Assembly: GCA_013399305.1 (NCBI GenBank)
Contig: VXAI01000446.1
Coordinates: 248,001-312,000, forward strand
Direction of reading: 5' to 3'
DNA length: 64,000 nt
Origin: Rostratula benghalensis
Taxonomy: Eukaryota > Chordata > Aves > Charadriiformes > Rostratulidae
A program made the translations under genes and the position numbers. The stretch's first letter is position 1; each line of letters begins with the position of its first letter. The notes under the pieces were generated by a model that was not told the DNA's origin, made no database searches, and saw only the letters and a list, made by a program, of their open reading frames with translations. This document shows, piece after piece, positions 36,957 through 50,250 of the stretch.

Positions 36957-39900
36957 ATGGCAGAGAAGGGTATGGATCCTGCATGTGTCTCCATTGCTCT
37001 AGAGGACACGGTGTGCCATGCCAGCCCTCCAGATGCCCCACTCCTCACCACCCATTTGAAGAAGGTGGAGAACCACATCACAGAGGCCCAGAGGTTTTCC
37101 CACCTCCCAAAGCGCTCTGCTGTCAACATTGAGTTCATTGACCTGTCCTACTCTGTGCGGGAAGGCTCCTGGTGGAGGAAGAGAGGTAGGAACTGCTGGC
37201 TGGGGAAGGGGAGGGGAGCTGCAGGGCTATCGCACCCCTCTCCTGTTCTGCATGCCTTGATCTCACCCAGGTCCCCAGCATCTCCCTCTGTGCTGGATTC
37301 ATTTCTTCTCAGCCAATTCCTGCTCTAGGCAGCTCTAGCCTTTTGTAAGCACATTGTGCCTTAGCTTTGCCTGCTGGCAAGAGCTTGCCTCAGTGCCTGG
37401 CAGCAGGGCTGCACACAGGGTGCCACATCAAGATGCTGGAGCCACTGGCCTTGTGCTCTCCCTGCTGTCCCCTGCAGCAGTGGGGTCTGGCTGGGTGGTT
37501 GGGCTGTCTGGCCCTGTGGTCTGTCTGAGCACCAGGTGCTCCTTGCAGCCATGCTGTTTGCTGTCCTTGCTGGGCACCCATGGGTGGAGCGCAGGCTCAT
37601 GTCCTGTACCAGTTGCTGCATGCCTCTTCTGTGCAATGCTGAAGGAAAGCAGATCACATCCCAGGAAATTCTCTGTCCAGGGCTGCATAGGGGAGATGGG
37701 GCAGACTTTCTGCTTCAGGGGCAGCCAGATGGATTAGTTTCCCCAGTGTGATGACTGTGTGTGATGTGTCAACAGCAGGAGACCCCAACAGGTGCCCCAG
37801 TTCAGAGCCTGGCAAGGAAAATATCTGTGATTTGGAGGGGTTTTCCTTTCCAGCAGCTCCTTGTGCAGCTGAGACCATGGTTCCCTGTCCTGTGTGTGAC
37901 TCTGGCCGAGAGCTCAGAGAGGGGAGGCAGATGGCAGCTGGTGGGTGGTAGTCAGCTTTAATTAGCTCTCTCAGTTAATGGGATGCCAATCAGGCAGCCC
38001 CATGAGATGGAGGGGGAGCTGATCTGCAGAAGCTGAAGGCAGGCAGAGATGAGCAGACCAAAGGTGTAGGATTGCTCAGCAGAGTGCCTGCTCAGCCAGG
38101 AATGCTGTCCCCAGCCAGGCTCTGTAGATAGGGAAACTGAGGGAGTGAAAGATAGTGGGACCAGCCCTGTCATCACCCTAGGTGAGGTCTGCCTGTTTGT
38201 TTGGAATGCCGAGGAAGCATTCCAGGAGAAGCCATGGTACAACCATAGGTTCTGCAGGGCAGAGTGTGCTGGACCGGTTGCTTCCTAGGGGCTCAGGGCC
38301 CTGCAGGGAGGGAGGGGGAAAGGCTCTCATAGCTGGACTGGAGAGGAATATGCCCGGGAGTGCTGGGTGGCAGTGGGGAGGGACTCTCCTCTCCCCAGGG
38401 TGAGGTGCAGGTAGAGGAGCAGGCAGGGAGCTCCCAGTGCCTTTGACCGCAGCGCCCAGGATCCGCCGTGCTCTGCTGAAGCTGGAGGTTACTGGCAGTC
38501 AATGAACGCAAGTAACCGTTGCGCAAGCTGCAGTGGCGCCGACGTGAGCAGCATGCGCGGTGCCGGAGCTGTGTGCGTGGTGCTGGGATGCGATGGGGGA
38601 GGGTGGTGGGCATGCTGGCTCTGCTGTCGTCATGCACAGTCCCTTGTCCTCCCCGCCCAGCCCCTCTGCCTGCAGGGCCTGCTCCTGAGCGCAGGGCATC
38701 TGACTCTGAGGTGTGCAGAGGAGGAAGCAGGAGCTTGCAGTACTGGACACTCTGTCCTGGGGATGAACAAGTCAGAGGAGCTGCTCCCCTAGTGTGCTAT
38801 GAGGACCATGAGCTGGTCTGGCCCTGGAGCTTGCCCCAGCCTGTGGGTGGGGGACAGTTGTACTGTCCTCACCCAACTCGAGTTGCCACCACAGGGCACA
38901 AGGGGTGGCGGGGCTTATTTCCATCAGGGAGGTGCTTAGACCTCGTCCATGGTTCAGCATGTTCCTAGCACCCTATAAACAATTGCTCTCCTGCCCGGGC
39001 TGTGTTTTGGGGGCAGCTCCTGAGAGTCTGAGGTTGTGCCTGTTCCCTACTCCCAACACATCATGTTCCTTCTGCCAGAAAATGCTAATCAGCTGCATTT
39101 AAAGCAGAGATAATTCCAGGTCTGATTAGCAGTGGCTGCTGCTGGGTATCACACCATGAATGCCAATGAAGGCAACAGCCAGGCATCCAGTGGGCTTGGG
39201 CATTCTCCCTGCCCTGTGCTACCCTGTTTCTTGATGCCCCTTTCCACTGACCTCGGGGACTGGGATCTGGTAACATGCTTGGGACCCATGTCACAGCCTG
39301 GTAATCTTCCTCAGCAATATCTCTGACCCAGGGACTTCCATGGTCTTTACCACGATCCAGGGCATGTGCCTCTCTGGTACTGGCAATCTGGGGCTAGCCA
39401 AGGACTGGGGTCAGGGATGATCGCGCTAGAAATGACAACTGCTCTGACTATAGCCCTGGTGATTCTGATGCAGACAGTCTCCAGGCACATACAGCCCCTG
39501 GCATGATCCGTGGAAGTTCTGAGGTCCCCTGTGTGCTGAGAAGGCATCACAGTCCCTGTAGCGCTGACATGTTTGAAAGCTGAACCCATGCTGCTCTCTC
39601 TCCAGGGTACAAGACTCTCCTCAAATGCCTGTCAGGGAAGTTCTGCCAGCGGGAGCTCATTGGGATCATGGGGCCTTCAGGTGCTGGGAAGTCCACACTC
39701 ATGAACATCCTGGCTGGCTACAGGTGACGCTGGGGGGAAGCCAGTGAATCTGCAGGTGCAGGGCTGGGTGTCTCTGTGCTACAACTCCCCTGTGCCTCTT
39801 TCCTGCAGGGAGACTGGCATGAAGGGGCAGATCCTGGTGAATGGTCGGCCACGGGACCTGCGAACCTTCCGCAAGATGTCCTGCTACATCATGCAGGATG

Positions 39901-42900
39901 ACATGCTCCTGCCACATCTCACTGTGCTGGAGGCTATGATGGTGAGTGGTGCAGGAGCCAGGCAGCCTGCTGGGTTCTGTGGGGCATCCTGTGGACTGTG
40001 TCCTTGGGCACTGAGCCTACACTGACATCAGGCATTTCCAAGGGCTTTGGGACACAGGAACAAAATCCTGCTGTTCTTGCTCCCTTCATCCTGAACCGTT
40101 GCTCCCAGGCCTCAGCTGGGCAGGGACAGGGCCACAGTGCAGCTGCTTCTGTTCCCTATGTCTGACAGTTGTGTTTCCCTGCAGGTCTCTGCTAACCTGA
40201 AGCTGAGTGAGAAGCAGGAGGTGAAGAAGGAGCTGGTAAGTGCAGAGGAAGTTGTGCTCAGGCTGCTTCATCTCTCTCCAAGATGGGGACAGTAGGGAAG
40301 GGAGGGCCCTGAGGGGACCAGAGGATGTCAAGGGGCTCTGAGTGACGGAGGTTTGAAGGGAGGTAGCAGGAATGGGGTGAGAATCCCTGGGAATCCATGG
40401 TGAATGAGGCTGTCTTACAGGTAAACGAGATCCTGACAGCCTTGGGGCTGCTGGAGTGCTCCTTCACCCGCACCATCTCGCTGTCAGGGGGCCAGCGCAA
40501 GCGCCTTGCTATCGCCCTGGAGCTGGTGAACAACCCTCCTGTCATGTTCTTCGATGAGCCCACAAGGTGAGGCTGCAGGGGCTGGGGCTCCCCAGCACTG
40601 CCTGCCCAGCTGGCCTTCCCCTGCTGGGGGACAGCAGGGTGGCCAGCACTCTCTAGAGCACAGCAGGGCTGTGAGACCTGAGGGTGGGGTGTGACTGTGC
40701 CCTCCAGGGCTCCAAGAGGGCTGGGGCATGGCAGGGCTGGGGCTGCAAAGGAATGCTCTCCTCCATCATCTTTGGAGGGTGCCTGCAAGAGGAGGCAAGT
40801 GGGGGGTATCTTCTTCCCCACTCAACTTCTCTTCTCTCTCTGCTGTCTCTTTCTCCTTCACCCTACCCTGCACGACCACAGTGGTCTGGACAGTGCCTCC
40901 TGCTTCCAAGTGGTTTCCCTGATGCGGTCCCTGGCTCAGGGTGGGCGCACCATCATCTGTACCATCCACCAGCCCAGCGCCAAGCTCTTTGAGATGTTCG
41001 ACAAGGTTTGGACTGGGCTAGGAAACAGGACTCCTCAGGGTTGCAGGGTTCCTCTGGCTCCAAGACCCAGGAGAGAGACCGTGGGAGGGATAGGCTGCAG
41101 ACATTTGACCCAGGGCTTGTGTGGCACACAGCCCTGATGGCCAGTGTTTGGCCAGGGTGCCCTGTGTCAGCCTAGAACAGGGAGGTGGGTAAGAGCAGGT
41201 GACAGTGCCCTTGGCTGTTCTGCACCTACCATAACCTGGCTTTTTCTTGCAGCTGTACATCCTGAGCCAGGGACAGTGCATCTTCAAAGGTGTTGTGACC
41301 AACCTCATCCCCTACTTGAAGGGTCTTGGCCTCCACTGCCCCACATACCACAATCCTGCTGATTTCAGTGAGTGTTCCTGCCCCAGCTGGGGCTCTGGTG
41401 AGGAGCAGAGGGTGGCAAGGTCCAAGCATAGTGCCAAGCCCTAGGAGCTGGCGAGGGAGAAGGGCTGCTCATGCCCTTCCCTTTAAGAGCTGGCTGGGCA
41501 GTGCTGCCATGTGGTGCAGCGTTGTGGGTTGGAGGTAGTGCTGGACTCCCACTGCCCTGGCCAAGCAAAGTGATAGCAAGTGCTGGCTCAGCACCTCTCA
41601 GGGGTCCTGTCTTCCTCTGCAGTTATTGAGGTGGCCTCAGGAGAATATGGGGACCTCAACCCCGTCCTGTTCCGCGCAGTCCAGAATGGCATGTGCACCA
41701 TGGCTGAGAAGAAGAGCAGTCCCGACAAGTCAGATCCGTCATGCCCAACACACTGTGTGACGGTGAGTTGGGGATGAGTGGAGCCTGCTGTGGTGACAGA
41801 GAGTGGCAGGTAATGGAGTGTCCACCCAGGGACACTTCATTCCTCACAGTGCACAGATACCCTGTGATATCTAGACCCCTTGGACGTGGTGGTGTTCAGC
41901 TAGCCTCTGTTTGTTTGGAGCAACACCTCTGTGCTTGAAGCTGGCAGTGCCTCTTCTCACCATTGGTGCTCACAAAGGGCACCCTGGGACCACTTGGGTG
42001 ATGTCCTAGTAGCGAGCCTGTGTTGTAAACTTGAGCCATGTCCCTGACTTGTCTGTGGTCTTGAAGGACACGGACCACATCGAAAGCCACACGTTTGCCA
42101 CCAGCGCTTCAACCCAGTTCTGCATCCTCTTCAAGAGAACCTTCATCTGCATCCTAAGGGACACGGTGAGTGCAGGGGAGGCTGGGCCAGGGCTGAGGGG
42201 ATGGGGCCTGTTGGTCACTGGGGGCAGCCAGAGACAGGAACTGAACAGGATATTGAGTGGGGCTCACCCTGGAGGAGCAGGCAGGCTGTCCTCTGCTCCC
42301 CTGGGATGCTCATGGGATGTGACCTTGCCTCACTGAGCCCCTGTACCCTCTCTGCCTGCAGGTGCTGACTCACCTGCGGTTCATGTCCCACATCTGCATC
42401 GGGGTGCTGATTGGCCTGCTCTACCTGCATATTGGCAATGATGCGGGCAAAGTCTTCAACAACACTGGCTTTCTCTTCTTCTCTATGCTCTTCCTCATGT
42501 TTGCTGCACTGATGCCCACCATCCTCACCTGTAAGGGTCTCCTTCCCCCAACACCTGTTCACTGTTCTCTACCCTTGGGGCAGAGGGGGTGCTCCAGCTG
42601 TGTGGGAGTGTGGGTGGTGTATGCTGCAGCCAGATGAATTGGACAAAAGGGGGGAAGTAAGAGAGGAAAAAAATTGAAACAAGCAAGGGGAGAAAACTTT
42701 AGATATATTGCAGTTTTGCCCTTTATTTCATGTTTGGCTAAGATGTACTTGCTGGCTCAAAGGAGAATGCTGACAATTTTATTTCTTTTTTTTTTGTCTG
42801 AGAAAAATGTCTGCAAAGCTGCCTTTTCATCTGCTTCACATCTCTTTCACTTCCTCAGAAAGTTTTTAACCCCAGCCACACTGACTTTTCCATGCAGAAA

Positions 42901-44123
42901 GTTTCCACGTTGGTCAATTTTCCCTGGTGAAGATTTGAGCACCTACTCATGGTGCAGGCGGGAGACTGCCTGGTGCTTTGTGTTGGGGCAGCCTCACATC
43001 TGCCAGCACTGGGGCAGGTGGGAGTGGGGGTTGGGGCAGCCCAGGCCAGGGCACTGCTGGCTGCTAACTCCTTGTTTCCATGTAGTCCCCCAGGAGATGT
43101 CTGTATTCCTGCGGGAGCACTTGAACTATTGGTACAGCCTGAAAGCCTATTATTTGGCAAAGACCATGGCAGATGTGCCTTTCCAGGTGAGCTTCAGCTG
43201 GACTAAAGCATGGCCCTGATGCTGATGTGCCTTCCTTGGCACAGCAAATTGCCTGGCTACCCCAAAGAAGTGGCTGGCCTTTGAAGGGTCCCTATGGTGC
43301 TCTATACCCTAGGGGAGGGGCTGTGGGGCGAGGATGGCCACAGGTCCAGCAGAGCACAGCAGAGCAGTGTCTTTGCTTGCTTTTCTACAGGTGATCTGCC
43401 CCATTGCATACTGCAGCATCGTGTACTGGATGACAGGCCAGCCGCCTGAAGCCACGCGCTTCCTCCTCTTCTCTGCCCTAGCCACTGCCACAGCCCTGGT
43501 GGCCCAGTCCCTTGGGCTTCTCATCGGAGCTGCTTCCACTTCCCTACAGGTCAGATGGGGCCCTGGCTTTGCCTGTGATGTGGAGTGGCAGGGGGTCCCA
43601 CAGCCAGGAGGGGTGGAGAGAAATATTTCCCCATAGGCAGGCATGTGAATGTCAGGGACGTGACACCTAGTGGCCTCTGCTCCCCAGGTGGCCACCTTTG
43701 TGGGACCTGTCACTGCCATCCCTGTCCTGCTCTTCTCGGGCTTCTTCGTCAGCTTCAAGACAATTCCCACCTACTTGCAGTGGAGCTCCTACGTCTCCTA
43801 TGTCAGGTGGGACCCCGTGCTCTGGCTAGAAGCTCCCCGGGGAGAGAATGGGGCTGCCTGGGGCATGCAGTAACTTTCATGGTGTGCTCTGCCCTAGGTA
43901 TGGCTTTGAGGGCGTCATTCTTACCATCTACGCCATGGAGCGTGAGGACCTGGAGTGCCTCGAGGACTTCTGCCCTTTCCAAAAGCCTATCAAGATCCTG
44001 CAGGAGCTGGATGTGGAGGAGGCCAAGCTGTACCTGGACTTCCTCATCCTGGGCATCTTCTTCTTCATTCTGCGGCTCCTGGCTTACCTGGTCCTCAGGT
44101 ACAAAGTCAAGTCAGAGAGATAA
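36957..44123 (+). CDS. ABCG4: ABCG4, half-size ABC sterol/lipid transporter
   Basis: Fourteen coding exons: 36957-37185, 39606-39723, 39809-39941, 40185-40235, 40421-40566, 40882-41005, 41253-41367, 41623-41762, 42067-42165, 42362-42530, 43086-43186, 43391-43549, 43688-43806 and 43898-44123. They give 642 residues (human 646), and all phases join. The nucleotide-binding domain comes first, as in ABCG proteins: Walker [10 protein letters not shown] at 99-107, signature LSGGQ at 198-202, Walker B VMFFDE at 218-223 and switch histidine in CTIHQPSA. Six membrane segments follow, starting [24 protein letters not shown] and ending [39 protein letters not shown] near the start separates ABCG4/ABCG1 from other ABCGs, and the whole is closer to ABCG4. 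The family dimerises and exports cholesterol and desmosterol to HDL; mammalian ABCG4 is mainly neural. The third intron-exon cluster is compact and unremarkable. Confidence 0.97.
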
Positions 44124-47100
44124 AGGGGCCCTGGTGCCATTCCCAGGCCTGGCCTGCTGTGAGAGACAGTTCTGCAGATGGACACAGTGCTCCTAGCAGG
44201 TCACGGACCGGAGGCGTTGGTAGGTGCCAGCCAGGTCTGGTTCAGTCGAGAAGGGTTTTGAGACATCTCGGAACTGTTTTAATGTTTCCACACACTCTTC
44301 ATTGCAAAAGTTTTGTACAGCCCTGGCATGTGCCACCCTCTCCCCCAGGACTGCCAAACCCCATGGAGCTTGGACTCTCTCTTGTCACCCCTGCCTGGCA
44401 CTGTCCTTGCCCACCAAACACGTTGGAACACCAAGGATAGTCCTGCGGAGGTGGCTGCCTGCCGATCGAGGCCAACAGGAGCCAGCTGCTCCAGGCAGGA
44501 GGGGAGCAGTGCTGTGGAGCTGCCTGATTCTGGGGCTGAAGCCAGGAGGAGACACCTGCAGAGCATGGATCGGTGGTGCAGCACATAGCTCTGTTCGCCC
44601 TGGTCAGCAGCGTGTGTGTCAGTGCTAAGGAGAGCCCAAAGATGCAATAGGTCAAGTTGCACAAGGCTTTAGTGTTTCCTGTTGCTATAGCCACAGAAGT
44701 TGCTGCATCCCCTTTTATTTTCTGCAAAGATCCCCCCCTCTTTTTTTTTTTTTTTCTTCCCCCCCACAACCCCCACCTCTTTCCCCATCTACGTGGAGGA
44801 AAAAGGGAGTCAGCAGGCAGAGAAGGATTTGAAGCTCTGTCTCAGACTTCTGCTTGGATGCCACCATCAGAGATGAGATCTCCAAACCTGGGGATGTGGC
44901 AGGGTCTGTGGGAATGGGACAGCATTTTCAGACATTAGGGAGTCTCACATTCAGTCTCTGTTGTCTTTGGGATCTGAGCCAAGAGGATGAAATCAAGCAA
45001 CATGATGAAAAGTGACAGGTCCCTTCAAGTGCTGCACAGGGCAGGGAGGATTTACATTCTCACACCCTGCTAGCACCAGGCGGCTGAAAAGCTGAGCTGG
45101 GTTCAGCCTTGCCATCTCTGGAGCCTCTACTGCAGAAGAGCTGGCCCTGAGCACTTCCCTTGCTCCATCTTGCTCCTCACTCCTCCCAGCACAACTGTGG
45201 CTGTCTCAGCAGAACAGGGACGATGAGCCTTGTTCAGCAGCAGCTGTGCAAGGAGGAGATGCTAGTCCCAGAGAGGCCCAGCCTCTCCACAGTGCACACC
45301 TCCCAGGGTAACACTGTGCCAAAGGGGGTCCTAGCAGTGCCAGAACTCAGAAGCAGGTGGGATCTCGGAGTGGTTTGTTTGCACTGGGCCACCCTGACAC
45401 TAGGAAGGGCTTTGCACTTGCTGACTGGTACCAGGAAAAGGTCTCTTCAGACAAGTGTCTCTGGTGCCTCCTCCGAAGTCACCTGCTTCTCCACACCCTT
45501 TGCAGAGGGGAGGGCATTTCTGCACCTCACTGGCTCTCCAAAGGAACAAAGCTGAGACCAGGGCTGATGGGGCTTCTGCAAACATACATTCTGCAGTATG
45601 CTGCTAAGCCACATACCCATAGAGACAGGCCTGTGCTATGCTGGCGCTGGTGTCACCAGGCTGTGCCAGTCACCCATGTACATGGGAACCTACTGCTTTT
45701 TAGTGAGCATGGTCATGGAGAAAGCAGCTCTGCTGCATCCTGGTGTGCTGGGCCCTGGTTTAAGTGCAGTTTGTGAGATGTTGCTGCCGGCATGCTCTGA
45801 GCAGCAGGGACAAATCCTGGGCACTGTTCTTTGCTTTTACTGGCTCATGTTGGGACTGCTGCACAGCAGGGTCTGGCTGGCCTGCAGGTGTGTGGCAGCA
45901 CTGATGCCTGGCACTCAGTAAGGTTGGGTTTCCCCTGCCTGGACAGCATCGGTGAGAGGAGCTTGCAGCTATGGTGCTCCTGCACAGAGGCTGGAAACAG
46001 GACATGCTCTGATCCCCTTTCTGCGTTGTGCATTGGGGCTTTCCCAGGGGCTCTTGCCTGACTTATTGCTGTCTCACAAAATTCCCCTCTGCTCCTGGAT
46101 TTTCCTTCACTGCCAGCCCTGTGCCATGCTCTGTGATGAACTCATGCCAGCTACAGCGGCATGCTACCAACCCCAGCCACAGGGGCACAGTCGAGTGGTG
46201 AAGGGTACCCATGTCTGCTCTGTTACTGGGCAGGTAGAGAGCCAAGGGTGTGGTGAAGCTGCCGCCTGTCGCTCTTCATCTTTCTGTCTGGGCCTGAGGC
46301 AACTGATGCACCACTTCTGTCCTGCTCTTGGGTTGTGGCTAGTTAAGCCTTGCCCCTCACAGGGTGTGTGATGCTGGGCTGAGGGTTTTCCCCTGCATGG
46401 ATACTAAGTCAGGAAGTGACTTGTCAGCCAAAGTGGCAGTCAGCTCATGGTTTGGCTTTGCACAGGTCCTGCTTTCTGCCTGCTCCCTGGCAGTGGGAGG
46501 CTCTCATGGTGGGCCTTGCCTCCTGCACACTAGAGGCACTGCTGTCCCCAGTGCTGTGTCCTGCTGCTGTCTGCACCCAGCACATGGTGACTCTTGGGAC
46601 ACCCATCTGCCATCACAGCCACTGCCACTCTCAGAAGGACCAGAATGAGATGGATTAGCGATGGCCTGTGTGCAGAACACAGGAGCCTACCAGCAGATGC
46701 CCGTGACTGCCACTACCCATGTCCCCAACACACAGGGCTGCTGCCTTTGCTGGCCAGGCAGCTGATTGCAGAGAAACCCCAGGTGACAGGCTGCCAGAGT
46801 TCAGCATGGCTTGAGGGAGACTGCCAGGGTAGACAGCTCCACGAGTTGCTGCTTGGAGCAGCCTATCTGGGATTGGGCAGTTGGCAGGATCTCCAGGACA
46901 ATTCAGCACAGCCCGGGCCTTCTGTGCTGGTCAGTGCACAGGTTGCAGAGTCTTGGCTGACCAGGTATGTGGCCACTGTGGGGCGGAGGGCCAGGATGAG
47001 CTCTGGAGATGGAAGATGGTTGCATCCCTAAACTGGGCAAGAGTGCTGGAAAGTTAAGGGAGTCTCAGGACAGGCAACCCTCATCCCCAGGGTCAGGGCA

Positions 47101-48895
47101 GCTGGAGGTCTGAGGTGCCCTGGAGAAGGGCAGGTGAATGTGTTGGTACAAAGGGGCTGTGATGAGCAAGAGATCTGGACACCTCATGGCACAGGGGCAA
47201 ATGGTGCCTGAGGAATGAGCTGAGCCAAGGTGCCACAGCACAGCCATTCATTGCCTATTCCCTCCCTGTGAGGACAATCCCAGAGATAGTGGAAGGCCTA
47301 AAGAAATGCAAAGATACCAAGCATGTTTGCACTAAGCCCTGAAGGCTGGCATGGCTGGGCCAAGCACTCAGGATTTATTGCCCCTTCGCTGCCCAGGTGG
47401 CTGCCTGTCCTGCAGGATAGAGGGGTTGTCTCTGCCTTGGCATGGCAGAGGCATGAGGTGCAGCCACCCTGCTCCAGATGGGTCTTAGTGGAGAAAGGTG
47501 GGACCTCTCCAGCCCACTGGCTGGTGAGTATTTCTCTGGGATGTTTTCTTTAGGACAAGACAGGCACCAAGCTGGGTTGTGGTGGGACCCCTTGCCAATA
47601 ACATTGGTCGTTTTGTGGTGTGAGGCCAGGAGTGCACAGGCTGGGTCTTGCCTTGTCCTGAGTAGGTGAGGAACACCCACTTGCTGGGCTGGCATGCAGC
47701 AGTGGGGATGCACTTTATCAGAGCAGGGCCATGTGTACTTCTGACTGCAGGAATCCTACTAGGGAATGCGTCTGGATAATCATGAGTGTGGTGGAGGAGA
47801 GCAGGCTTCTTCCCCCACACCTTTTCTCGCCTCCTGCTCCCTGCCTTCCCTTGCAATGCACTTTGAACGGATGAGGATGTGGCTTAGGCCACAGCTCCAG
47901 CTCCCTGGGAGCACCGGTTGAACCTCAATCTGTCTAAAACTGCTTCAGTCTCTTAGCCTGGCTACTTAGGCCCACAGGCGCTGTTGTGTAAGTTAGTGCC
48001 TCTCCCTCATGTGCGCTGTGAGTGCAAGTAGGGGTATGGGCTCTCACCTCCATGCATGTCCGTGCCACTTTTGTCACACGCACAAGAAAAGCAAATGTAT
48101 CATCACCTGGCTGGTGCTCGGGTTTGCTGGAGGAGAGACTGGGCTAGCACAGGGAGGGGATGGGGCTTCTTCCAGGTTTTCACCCCTCTCTCAAATTGGG
48201 CAATAAAACAGTGTTTCATCCACACCATTTGTCCTGTCCCTCTGCCATGGGAGCTCCTGCTGCCACGGGCAGCCTGCAGTTACCTGGGATCTCTGTGTGC
48301 ATCCTTGCCACTGGAAGGTTTTCCAGCCTTCCCCTTGTCCACTTGTGCAGAGGAGGTTGTACAGTGGGGTGCACATGCAATACAGGGTGGGAGTGGATCA
48401 TGTAGAGAGGTGCTTATGTTGAAAACTGTGCTCCCACATGACCAGAGATGAGCTGCCTTTTTCCTGGGACTATTTGCCAAAGTAAGATGCAGATGACAGC
48501 TCAAAGGGAGTCTACTCTCACAGCCATAGCTCTGCTGTAGTAGCCATGTGTGGGTAACATTTGCCCGAGTCCTTCTGCCTTGCTAGAAGACGACTGTGAA
48601 GCGGAGCCAGGGCACCACTGCCCACAGCTGCAGCCTGGTGGGAACCAAGTGGGATGGAGGTGAGCCCCTGGGCTCTGGCAGAGCACGGGGCTGCTGGCAG
48701 GGCCTTGCTGGCTCTCTGGGCTGTGCCACAGGCGCAGGTAAGTACTCTACAGGGACAGGGTGTCTGGGTCCCTGCTTGCTCCTGGTGCTCACCAGTGTCC
48801 AGAGAGGGCCCCAGGAACTGTTGAACAGGCGGAGATGCTGAGGTTTATTTCAGTCTTTCTGAGATGCCAGCTGTACTTGTTGGATTTCACACATC

Positions 48896-48901
48896 AATAA
48901 A
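48896..48901 (+). terminator. Candidate poly(A) signal AATAAA in ABCG4-NLRX1 spacer
   Basis: AATAAA followed by T-rich and then GT-containing sequence (TTTATAGTGTACTG), a good plus-strand poly(A) context. It could end a long ABCG4 transcript or an unknown non-coding RNA. A similar AATAAA lies at 48,202-48,207. Confidence 0.35.
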
Positions 48902-49633
48902 ACTTATATTTATAGTGTACTGCCTGGATGCCTCCTCTCCCTAAGTGGTCAGAGGGCATGAACACGAGGGGAGATGCGCGTCTGGGTACACTGATGGGTG
49001 TCCCTGCATTAGGATGTGGAAAGCAGGTGCTGGGGGACAACAGGAAGGTTGGGGATGGGCACCAAATGTGTGCAAGGACACATGTGTCCATGTACGCAGG
49101 CCTTTAGAGTGCAAGCTTAGCCTCTGGGGGAAGCCAGGTGCGAACACTTGGACCCAGCACCCATGGCACAGCAATGCCTGTGGCTGGCTGAGGTAGTCTG
49201 GCGCTTGCCAGGACAGCACCTAGGGACTGAGCAGGGTGCATGTAGCCCTGCGGATACTCCTGGCTCTGATCTTAACACTGCTTTACTGGATTTCCAGAGC
49301 AGCTCTCTAAGTGGCAAGAGAGTAGATATGTGTGTGTCTGTGCATGAGCATGTCCACGCACATGTGTTACACAGCCCAGCAAAACCAGGCAGTGCTGGGC
49401 TGCCTTGCCAGTGCAGCTTCCTCTGGGCTCTTTTCCCTATGGGGTTGCTCTTGTCCCCTCCATGCAGTGCACTCTGTGAAGCTGCGGTAGCTGGGCGCGG
49501 GGGGAGGGGGATTTCTCTCCAGAGCAGGACTTGTCCTTGTGGGTTCCTGTTGCCCAGCCGGGCACCAGCTGGGAATGCAGAGCTGCCAGATGTTTCTGGA
49601 GGAAACTCCCCCATGAAACACCTCCGGTAAGAC

Positions 49634-49647
49634 ACCCCCCCCCCCCC
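49634..49647. repeat. Poly(C) tract, 14 bases
   Basis: An uninterrupted C run in the NLRX1 upstream region, adjacent to a GC-rich block. It is length-variable simple sequence. Confidence 0.85.
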
Positions 49648-49729
49648 GTACCGTGTGTGTCCCTGTGTTTGGGGATACAGGTGTTTTTCCTTGCTGTTGT
49701 GCCTGCTGGCCCCTCTGCATTGTTCCTAA

Positions 49730-50250
49730 AGCGGGGTAGCGGGGGCTCTCCCCACTGCGCTCCGCGGAGCTGGCAGCCGCTGTGCGCGGGGCAGGATGGG
49801 ACAGGGCAGCGTTGCAGGAAGTTACAGCTGCGAAACAGCCACCTCCGGAGAGGAGCCTCTCCCTAGGACAGGGATGGAAGGAAGCAGCTGAGCAGCACCG
49901 GGTTCTCCTCCGTGGGCCCCACGGGCTCAGCACGCGGCAGCCAAGAGCACAGGGAGCCGTGGGCTCAGCCTCCCTGGCAAGGAGTCCTCTTGGAGGTAAC
50001 CCTGCCGCTTCTGGCGTGGCCATCACCCTCTCCCAGCTTGGCACCTGCCTGGCAATTGCCCTGGGTTCCAAGTCCCTGCCTCTGCCACTGCGTCCTTCCG
50101 GGCATGGAAGCAGGGAGGCAGGAGACCGCAGTGCACCGAGTGAGGGTGTGCGTGCTAGGCGTGCAGCAGGGCTCCCTGAAGGGGGGGGCGCAGCCAGTGG
50201 TGCGGGGACCTCCACTCGGCAGCGTGCCCTGGGCAGCAGAGGGGCTGGGA
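49730..50250 (+). promoter_or_regulatory. GC-rich block, possible NLRX1 promoter
   Basis: Composition rises here (for example CGCTCCGCGGAGC near 49,760), but CpG density is lower than in the islands of HINFP, ABCG4 and POU2AF3. It lies about 1-1.4 kb upstream of the proposed NLRX1 start. A non-coding leader exon would join the acceptor at 51,171. Minus-strand frames of up to 282 codons here have no family resemblance. Promoter function is inferred from position. Confidence 0.35.

Larger units (their letters stand above)
44124..49729. other. ABCG4 3' flank and ABCG4-NLRX1 spacer
   Basis: About 5.6 kb without a supported coding exon. It begins with the ABCG4 3' UTR. Canonical AATAAA signals appear only at 48,202-48,207 and 48,896-48,901, so the 3' UTR is either very long (4-5 kb) or uses a non-canonical signal nearer the stop. 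A T/C simple tract lies at about 44,738-44,766, and a TG-rich patch at 49,325-49,370. No RNA gene is recognised. Confidence 0.45.

Noticed and set aside
49367..50215. 282-codon minus-strand frame upstream of NLRX1
   Set aside because: It lies in GC-rich sequence with overlapping frames on the other strand; no motif or splice-supported structure was seen.
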